Origin: Isoperla grammatica
Lineage: Eukaryota; Arthropoda; Insecta; Plecoptera; Perlodidae
Assembly (NCBI GenBank): GCA_945910005.1
Contig: OX246744.1
Span: forward strand, 46,414,623 to 46,478,622
Length of the DNA: 64,000 bases
Direction of reading: 5' to 3'
Shown here: positions 37,708 to 44,527 of the stretch, piece after piece
Layout of the letters: every line of letters begins with the position of its first letter
Numbering within the stretch: position 1 is the stretch's first letter
The notes under the pieces: generated by a model
Told to the model about the DNA's origin: nothing
What the model saw: only the letters and a program-made list of their open reading frames with translations
Databases searched by the model: none
Made by a program: the position numbers and the translations under genes

Positions 37708-38225
37708 GTATAGTTCACACAGACTACATTAGTTCGCCTCTACAACTCTTCAACTTGCACATGTGCTTGCTATGACGTCACGAATCTTAATTGACATGCG
37801 TTAAAATAAGACTAGTTTCCAGTATTCGGCGCTGTCTAGCAACTGTAAAAGTGATACTTCAATTCTCAGCACTAGACCATGCAAGTATAGTATTTGCACA
37901 TACCGATACAAGTGCAAACTTGAAATGCATTATATCGCATACTGTAGCCCACACCATCAATTTCAGACCCCGATACTTAGCTTAGCTCAACTAACCCTGT
38001 ACTTAACTTGACTGTTCATTTGACCCCTAGTTTCTGATTGACCAGACTAGAAACTAGTTAAGGCTAAGGTTAGAAGCTAAACAATGAGTTATAGCGCTAG
38101 TCGTTATCCTTGTCGCTATCTGAAATTTCTTTCCATAAGTTCAACTTCTAGCCATATTCCTTAGCAAAGTGTGTAAACGAGTCTATAGCGAGGGTGAACT
38201 GTACCGTGTGTGTGTGTATCTGCAG

Positions 38226-38392
38226 ACACGTTGGGGGTGGCTGACGACGAGACGGCCTTAAGAAGTGAGGGTGCAGACATTGATGACGGCCTGGACGCGT
38301 TACTGCTGGGGTTCAAGCGACCTGAGCGGTTGGATGTCAAGAAGCCGGGCCCTCTCTTCACAGCTTTAAACCTAGCAGAACAACACAAGCAG
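38226..38392 (+). CDS. PTPRN: PTPRN exon: lumenal linker with duplicated 3' half
   Basis: Acceptor GTGTGTATCTGCAG, donor GTGAGT; phase 1 in, phase 0 out; 167 bases. Reads DTLGVADDETALRSEGADID, then DGLDALLLGFKRPERLDVKK and ends LAEQHKQ. About 125 bases of this exon including its end are duplicated at 38423-38547, where the copy is followed by a second donor (GTCAGT). Use of that second donor would add 155 bases and shift the frame, so the first donor is the productive one. Confidence 0.76.
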
Positions 38393-38422
38393 GTGAGTGT
38401 AGGGGTGAGGGGGGGGGGGGTG

Positions 38423-38547
38423 AGGGGGCAGACATTGATGACGGCCTGGACGCGTTACTGCTGGGGTTCAAGCGACCCGAGCGGTTGGATGTCAAGAAGC
38501 CAGGCCCTCTCTTCACAGCTTTAAACCTAGCAGAACAACACAAGCAG
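38423..38547 (+). repeat. Duplicate of the 3' half of exon 38226 plus a second donor
   Basis: Nearly identical to 38268-38392 (two differences by eye). It is separated by a G-rich stretch derived from the donor region (GTGAGTGTAGGGGTGAGG). Ends ACAAGCAG|GTCAGT. Confidence 0.92.
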
Positions 38548-38569
38548 GTCAGTACCAACAAACATAAGC

Positions 38570-39070
38570 AGGTGAGCGTGCACAGTGACGTACCATGTCG
38601 CGTCTCACGACAGGCAGAGCTGCTCTGGACCCTGGCGCCAAACGGGGGAGAAACTTTGGCAAAAGGCCACGTATTGGAAGAATTAGATCTAAGGGGTAAA
38701 TGGGTGGAAAATGAGAATGGAAGAACCCCATTGGTTCGCCACTGAGGACCTAGAGAGCTGACGTGGACCTATTCCACCACGTCGCCGAAAGGGATGGAAC
38801 TTGGAGGAAAGGGACAATATAATTTTATTTACGGGTAAAAGAAGAAGAACCTTCTGATTCTGTTCGCCTCTGATGACAGAAACAGCTATGCAGACCTATT
38901 CTATATAGCGGGGTCAAATAGGGAAAGAAATTGCAGGAATTTTGATTATTTAGTGTTGAAGCGCATCCTCAAACGTTGTGTGAAAGCAAGTCGGCACCTT
39001 TGCCTCTCTTACGACAGGCAGAGCTACCGTCGACTCATTTTACCCCAGGGTGCAACAGGGAAAGAGGAGA
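38570..39070 (-). repeat. Two diverged SINE 3' fragments
   Basis: CGTCTCACGACAGGCAGAGC at 38600 and CCTCTCTTACGACAGGCAGA at 39003 are variants of the TCGCCTCTTACGAC block seen elsewhere. Confidence 0.5.
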
Positions 39071-39186
39071 TGGGAGAAACTAGATCTCAAGAGTTTTTGG
39101 GGTTAAATTTTGTATATCAGACTGTTTCATAACTGAATAGGACAGAAATAAATAAATGAAGTGATAACCGTGCTTGTCTCTTGCAG

Positions 39187-39244
39187 GCGGATGGCCTCTC
39201 GACCGATCTGCCCAGCACCTCGTCCGACAGTAAGAACCAACTAG
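39187..39244 (+). CDS. PTPRN: PTPRN small exon: Ser/Asp-rich linker
   Basis: Acceptor CTTGTCTCTTGCAG, donor GTGAGC; phase 0 in, phase 1 out; 58 bases. Reads ADGLSTDLPSTSSDSKNQL. It has a strong pyrimidine tract and fits the frame on both sides. No domain. Confidence 0.72.
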
Positions 39245-39323
39245 GTGAGCTCATGACGTCATTCTTAAGGGATATGTGACGTCACCATGATCGATGTACT
39301 CAACCACCTGTTTGTGTTTTCAG

Positions 39324-39358
39324 AGACTCCCTCCAGCGCCCAGGGTACCCACGCACGG
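39324..39358 (+). CDS. PTPRN: PTPRN microexon-like linker exon
   Basis: Acceptor TTTGTGTTTTCAG, donor GTAAGT; phase 1 in, phase 0 out; 35 bases. Reads ETPSSAQGTHAR. It lies only 79 bases after the previous exon. It ends at a phase-0 border, just before the first mature-ectodomain cassette. Confidence 0.7.
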
Positions 39359-39659
39359 GTAAGTGGTTGAAACACTTGTTGCATTTACTGCTAGCACAGT
39401 AGTGGGCGTGCATGTCACTATGCTTTTAAGTAGGCCACCACTTAGTTTGTAAAAAAAAAAAAACAGAAAACATATAGTTCATTCGTGATAGAGGCGGCTA
39501 TGCTAAAGCGCGCGGTCCATTATTATGACAGTTCCAGCATTGCAAGACAGGTAGCGCCAAACGTAGGAAGACCACGTAGGCAGTGTGGCGCATTCTGTGT
39601 CGTTACGGTGGAACTGCCAACGCTATTGGGACGTTTTTCACCGCCTTGCAAGACCTGCC

Positions 39660-39758
39660 AAACTATCTCCGCCTAGCGGAGGCTCATCGAACTTCCAGAG
39701 AACCAAAATCACTAACTTGGGAGTTTGACAAGCCTTCGCTAGGCGGAGATCAAGTTGC
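39660..39758. mobile_element. Small foldback element
   Basis: ATCTCCGCCTAGCGGAGGCT and, on the right, CTTCGCTAGGCGGAGATCAA with inverted flanks (CAAACT/AGTTTG). Confidence 0.6.
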
Positions 39759-40116
39759 CCTTGTTTTTTTGCATGGTCCACACTATAAATCTGTTTATTG
39801 TGCAGTTGCTTGAAACAAATTAAGAAAGAAATCCCGAGAACTGGTTAATATGAACAGAATAGAATGGACACATCACATCCCTAGGGTATTGTATAGGCCT
39901 ACTGAAGAATGGACAACAGCGCCATCTTTAGCAACGTTTTAACCAAAGCGCCCAACAAATACGACCAATAATTCCAGAACAATCGAAATCTGTCACCTCC
40001 GGCTGCTGGAGTTATTTCCCCAGACCACTTTCACCCCAGTAGCCCACAGTCAACGCCCATTGATTTCCCCTGTGGTCGCCAATGTCAAATAACCGACGAG
40101 ACCTCCTCCAGCAAGT

Positions 40117-40208
40117 GTTTCTAGTGATATTTGTCGTTGTTATGTTTGTGCAGGCGCGACCTGCAACGAGTGTTTCTAGTGATATTTGTCGTTGTTATGT
40201 TTGTGCAG
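40117..40208 (+). repeat. Duplicated splice-acceptor segment
   Basis: GTTTCTAGTGATATTTGTCG plus TTGTTATGTTTGTGCAG occurs at about 40117-40154 and again at about 40171-40208, just before exon 40209. Two equal AG acceptors 54 bases apart. Use of the first would add 54 bases (18 codons) in frame and begins GCGCGACCTGCAACGAG. Confidence 0.88.
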
Positions 40209-40294
40209 AGCGTGGCCGGCGACCACGCCCACTTGGAGAGTGACCAATACGATATGGTGGACACGACCTACGCGTACGTCACATTCAAGAAGAG
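40209..40294 (+). CDS. PTPRN: PTPRN mature-ectodomain exon 1, copy A
   Basis: Acceptor TTATGTTTGTGCAG, donor GTAGGA (weak); phase 0 in, phase 2 out; 86 bases. Reads SVAGDHAHLESDQYDMVDTT and then YAYVTFKKR. This is the first beta strand of the ferredoxin/SEA-like mature ectodomain; vertebrate IA-2 has YGYIV at this point. The acceptor region is duplicated just upstream (40117-40153). A second copy of this exon lies at 43593. Confidence 0.85.
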
Positions 40295-40768
40295 GTAGGA
40301 AGTCACACCACAGCCAATGGGCTCCTTAGATATATTTTTTTTTTTTTGACGCAGGAGTCGGTCTAAGTGCAGACGTGCAAGCGTCAAACTAATTACAACT
40401 AAATGGATTACTTGAATTAAACAAAATTTTGGTTAACATATTGTCATACAATGCATCTGTGTTTTTTACATATTGTTTTAGAAAAATATGTTTCATTCTT
40501 TTTTATATCAAATAAGATTGCTTGAATAGCAAATTATATGCTCTTAATCAGAAAAGAAGTACGTACATATCACTAAAAACTTCCAGCTAGAAACTTTTGT
40601 CACTTGGTTGATAGTATGGTTTAGACGTGATCCACGCAAGCTTTAGAGCATGTCTTGTTGTTTTTGCGGGTCAGTTATCGTCTAGCCTTAACATTACCAA
40701 CGTGTGTTCACTAGGCTAATGTAATGCCAGGCGATCGTCTCTATACCCCTTGTGTCTGATTGTTACAG

Positions 40769-40855
40769 CATCAGGTCGTGGCAGGAGGGCCGCCATATTG
40801 TCGGAGCAATGGCCCAGTTGTTGGGCCTTCCATATGATTCGCTCTCGGAAGTGAG
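40769..40855 (+). CDS. PTPRN: PTPRN mature-ectodomain exon 2, copy A
   Basis: Acceptor TCTGATTGTTACAG, donor GTGAGT; phase 2 in and out; 87 bases. Reads SIRSWQEGRHIVGAMAQLLG, then LPYDSLSEVR. It corresponds to the long helix of the ectodomain (family pattern SL..GV.LL.ILAE). The paralogous exon at 50833 is exactly the same length and phase. Confidence 0.88.
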
Positions 40856-40879
40856 GTGAGTGGACAAACATCCGACGGT

Positions 40880-41535
40880 GTTCATTTCACACAGTATGTG
40901 TACATCTCCAAAGATCTTAGAAGCAAAGACTGTACTCATTGTGAGTTGCCGCTTTTGCATTTGACGATCTTCATTTCACACTATGTCCAAAGATCTTAGA
41001 AGCAAAGACTGTACTCATTGTGAGTTGCCACTTTTGCATTTGACGATCTTCATTTCACACTGTGTCCAAAGATCTTAGAAGCATAGTTGCCGCACTTGCA
41101 TATCCGACGGTGTTCACAGATCTTTGAAGCAAAGATACAACTCTGTCCAAAGATATTAGAAGCATAGTTGCCGCACTTGCATATCCGACGGTGTTCACAG
41201 ATCTTTGAAGCAAAGATACAACTCTGTCAAAGATATTAGAAGTATAGTTGCCGCACTTGCATATCCGACGGTGTTCACAGATCTTTGAAGCAAAGATACA
41301 ACTCTGTCCAAAGATATTAGAAGCAATGCCACTCTTGCATCCGACGGTGTTTATTTCACACCGTGTCCAAAGATCTTAGAAGCATAGTTGCCGCACTTGC
41401 ATATCCGACGGTGTTCACAGATCTTTGAAGCAAAGATACAACTCTGTCCAAAGATATTAGAAGCAATGCCACTCTTTGCATCCGACGGTGTTTATTTCAC
41501 ACCGTGTCCAAAGATCTTAGAAGCAAAGATGGGGG
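40880..41535 (+). repeat. Intronic minisatellite after ectodomain exon 2, copy A
   Basis: Units with ATCCGACGGTGTTCA, TCACACTGTGTCCAAAGATC and TTAGAAGCAAAG, in variants of about 60-85 bases. It starts within the intron's first 25 bases and is related in wording (TTCACAC..GTCCAAA.ATCTTAGAA) to the array after copy B. Confidence 0.88.
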
Positions 41536-41537
41536 GG

Positions 41538-41539
<2 letters not shown>

Positions 41540-41584
<45 letters not shown>

Positions 41585-41586
41585 CT
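41540..41586 (+). repeat. (GA)n microsatellite
   Basis: About 22 GA units after a short G run, shortly upstream of exon 41640. Confidence 0.95.
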
Positions 41587-41639
41587 GAAAGCAGAGTTAC
41601 GCCGTAGTTGATGTTTATGTTGCAATACTCGTGTTGCAG

Positions 41640-41719
41640 GGTGGACCACAACGAGGTGACCTTCAAGGTTCTTCCCAACCCCCTGGGGTTGAACGCTTCC
41701 GAGGTTGCCAAGAGAATAA
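41640..41719 (+). CDS. PTPRN: PTPRN mature-ectodomain exon 3, copy A
   Basis: Acceptor CTCGTGTTGCAG, donor GTGAGT; phase 2 in, phase 1 out; 80 bases. Reads VDHNEVTFKVLPNPLGLNAS, then EVAKRI. It matches the strand-turn-helix of the family (..V.GPALTFRI..N..NLS..DV). Close to 80 percent identical at base level to the copy at 53465 by eye. Confidence 0.88.
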
Positions 41720-41747
41720 GTGAGTCATACACACACATCACACTATA

Positions 41748-42134
41748 AGAACGAAGGGTGTCTCTAGTCTCTACGTCAAAAACTCTACAACATTTTAATT
41801 TTTAAATTATATCTCAAAAATATACTTCGAAATTGAAAATGTGAATCGACGGCGCACTGCGGTTTGGTAAGCCCTACATACTAAATGTTCTAAATGTTTC
41901 TTACTTGATAGTCAGTATGGTTTTTATGTCTAATTAATTTTATTACTAATTATCAATTTAATAATCAAACCTACTACGCTTATTCTCATGACATTTAATT
42001 CAGTCTGTAAGGCTTACCAAAACACAGTGCGCTGTTGACTCATAGATTCTCGATTTCGAGTAGCATTCTTGAGATATAATTAAAAAAATGATATTTTTGG
42101 CGGTTTTTGACGTGGAGGTATCCTTCGCCCTTAG
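41748..42134. mobile_element. MITE family E copy
   Basis: Ends AACGAAGGGTGTCTCTAGTC with CTACGTCAAAAAC on the left and its partial complement GTTTTTGACGTGGAGGTATC on the right. Interior as at 1840-2206 (TTAAATTATATCTCAA). Confidence 0.75.
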
Positions 42135-42194
42135 CTAAGTCTGATGTTTAGTAATACATGTGACACTGATAACAATGACTCTGCTTCTCCTCAG

Positions 42195-42262
42195 AGGACA
42201 TCAAGATAGATCTGGGTGACCAGACGAGGTTAGAAGTGACGTCATCGGGGGTAGGCGGGAAG
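42195..42262 (+). CDS. PTPRN: PTPRN mature-ectodomain exon 4, copy A
   Basis: Acceptor GCTTCTCCTCAG, donor GTAGGT; phase 1 in, phase 0 out; 68 bases. Reads DIKIDLGDQTRLEVTSSGVG, then GK. This is the last strand of the ectodomain (family: TGLQILQTGVGQ). Because it ends in phase 0 it can splice to copy B exon 1 (43593) or straight to the TM exon (55001) without a frame change. Confidence 0.87.
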
Positions 42263-42294
42263 GTAGGTTAATACAATCGCACCTTCCATCAACT

Positions 42295-43077
42295 TAAGAG
42301 CGTTCCGGAACTAGTTTTGACGTTTTTAGTCAACTAATTTCTCTTAAACAAATAATAGGATTATTATGAATATTTACCTACTTGCAGAGGGGTGTCATAT
42401 CTACGTATGGTATTAAAGATTGATTGATTGATTAATGGGGCTTAACGTCTCATATTTTCGCAACTATGGCCAATCGAGACGATGAGGTGATAATGAAGAT
42501 GAGAAAGATGATGATGAAGAATAAAGCCACATCCGAATCAGATCCTTTGTACGTCGCGTGGGTCGTCATACGGGAGTCCAGCAAGGGAGGGGCAGGGCCA
42601 TGTGGGAGGAGAAATATTCAGTGGGACAGTGGGGGGGGGGGGGGGGGCAGGGTCTCCTTTTGTCGCCTCTTACGACTAGCAGAGTGCTCTGGGCTTATTC
42701 TACCCCGGGCCGAGACGGGTCTCTTTTGGTCGCCTCTTACGACTAGCAGAGTCGCTCTGGGCCTATTCTTCCCCAGGCCCAGACGGGAAGTATGGTATTA
42801 AGTACATTAGTGACAAGCCTGCTCAAAAATAATATACTCACGTTTGAATTATGAAAATAAATTACTTTCGTAGAAAATGTTCGGCGAAATAATACGAAGA
42901 ATCTGTGTAAAAATGGGTACATTATTTTTAAATAGGTTGGTGACAAATGTACTAAATACCATGCATAGATATGAGATCCCTCTACAAGTATAGGTAAATA
43001 TTTATAATAATCCTACTATAAGTTTAGTAATTGGTTGACGGCCAATACATCTGTAAAACTCCTACTGCCGAACGCTC
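42295..43077. mobile_element. TTAA-flanked element carrying a SINE
   Basis: Left CTTAAGAGCGTTCCGGAACT at 42291 and right CTGCCGAACGCTCTTAA to 43081 are inverted ends (GAGCGTTCSG). The interior holds a reversed SINE (42420-42790): (TGAT)n tail, GGGGCTTAACGTCTCATATT, a G tract at about 42631, and TCGCCTCTTACGACTAGCAG twice. Confidence 0.65.
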
Positions 43078-43081
43078 TTAA

Positions 43082-43521
43082 AGCTGCGTTCCAGAATTCA
43101 TCTCACCCAACGTATCTCGGATAGCCTGCATTGACTTCAGGATGAATTGGATGATACAACATGCAAGGGACACTTGTAGGATTTGTTTTAGTTGCGTAAA
43201 TGGAGGAAAATTTGCGTTTGGGGACTACTTTCATAGGAAAGCATATTTCTTTGTCAGATTATTAATTTGGTAGCGTCTTCAATCAAATGCTGGTTTGCCA
43301 TACAAGCAATCAAACCATCAAGAATTATCGCATCATCAATTCAAATTCGCGCCACGACAAATCCAAGAAATTTCGGTTAAAAACAAGTTGAATGAGAGAG
43401 GTAAATGAAGCTTGGAATTGATTCTGGAAGATGTAAGAAGCAATCCAGTATGAATATCGGAACACTCGGATTACTGTTGGCCGAGTGAGATAAGTAATCC
43501 GACGAATTCTGGAACGCCAGC
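43082..43521. mobile_element. MITE family B copy, flanked by TTAA
   Basis: AGCTGCGTTCCAGAATTCAT on the left, GACGAATTCTGGAACGCCAGC on the right; TTAA at 43078-43081 and 43522-43525. Its left TTAA is shared with the right end of the preceding element. Confidence 0.82.
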
Positions 43522-43592
43522 TTAAGTCTAGATCCACCACTGTGTAAAATGGCGGCTAACAAGTGTTTGCTGTTGTTGTTGTTGTTGTGCAG

Positions 43593-43708
43593 AGGGTGGT
43601 GGCCGAGAGGAAGGAGCTCCACCCCCCAGATATTGGCCACGCCCACTCGGAGGGCGGCCAATACGATGTGGTGGACACGACCTACGCCTACATCACATTC
43701 AAAAACAG
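43593..43708 (+). CDS. PTPRN: PTPRN mature-ectodomain exon 1, copy B
   Basis: Acceptor with (TTG)n pyrimidine-rich tract ending TTGTGCAG, donor GTACGA; phase 0 in, phase 2 out; 116 bases, 30 longer than copy A. Reads RVVAERKELHPPDIGHAHSE, then GGQYDVVDTTYAYITFKNR. The second half aligns closely with the copy at 40209 (QYD.VDTTYAY.TFK.R). The extra ten residues are at the N-terminal side. Confidence 0.87.
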
Positions 43709-43776
43709 GTACGAGCTTTTTCGGTCAAACAATTTGGTATTTATATGTTGTGCTATTGCACTGCAGCCAACATTAA

Positions 43777-44236
43777 AGGTCTGTTCGTTGGACCTTCTCT
43801 AAGCACTCGGATCTACTCTAATAATAAAATAGCCGTTCGTTTCACGAGATCACCTGCTCGGATTCCGTTCTTTGGACTCGAGCAACATGATCTAGAGCAG
43901 AAAGATCATGATTTTCTTGTTCGGACTTTTTAGGAGGAGTGAGTTAGAGACACTTAGAGCAAGATTACTTTTCGCGCGTTATTCATAAAACCGGCTTCCT
44001 CGTGCAGCAACTCTGATGATGTTTAAGTTGTATTTCGTAAGTAAAATATTTGTCGGAACCATATCTTCGTTGGAACTTGATTCTGAGCCAAAAAGAGAAT
44101 AAAGGAGTATGGGAAGCGTTCGTTTGACAACGGGAAGAGCACGGTGCTCGAGCGTGGGCGTGGCCTAATTGAGCCTACTCTAAAGCATCTCTAAAGTGAT
44201 CTTGGAGCGGCGTCAAGCAGGTCCAACGAACAGACC
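43777..44236. mobile_element. TTAA MITE with perfect 18-bp TIRs
   Basis: TTAA at 43773-43776 and 44237-44240. Left AGGTCTGTTCGTTGGACC, right exact complement. 460 bases, starting 68 bases after an exon end. TTAA target suggests piggyBac- or Kolobok-type mobilisation. Confidence 0.9.
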
Positions 44237-44382
44237 TTAAGGAATAAATAAATAAATAAATAAATCAATGTTACAATAAATATTTACGTTTTTCAAATTA
44301 CGTAATTTAACTTTTGCGCATGCGTTCGTGCAACAACACACCTTTCACAATTGAATTGGATAATTATTGAAAAGCGGAAGTA

Positions 44383-44388
44383 TTTATT
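44383..44388 (-). promoter_or_regulatory. Candidate poly(A) signal of the nested gene
   Basis: TTTATT on the plus strand is AATAAA on the minus strand, 140 bases downstream of the nested gene's TAG. The distance is reasonable for a 3'UTR, but AT-rich DNA makes the hexamer common. Confidence 0.4.
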
Positions 44389-44527
44389 GGAACAAAGCAA
44401 CATTTGAACAAGAAGTGGATGTGATATTTTGGTTTACGATTGGACTATTTTAAAACATTGTTTTAGCCGTCGGAAATCGAGGGTTTCACAGGGTAGGTTG
44501 AGATACAACCTTGAAGAGCCTAGGATA

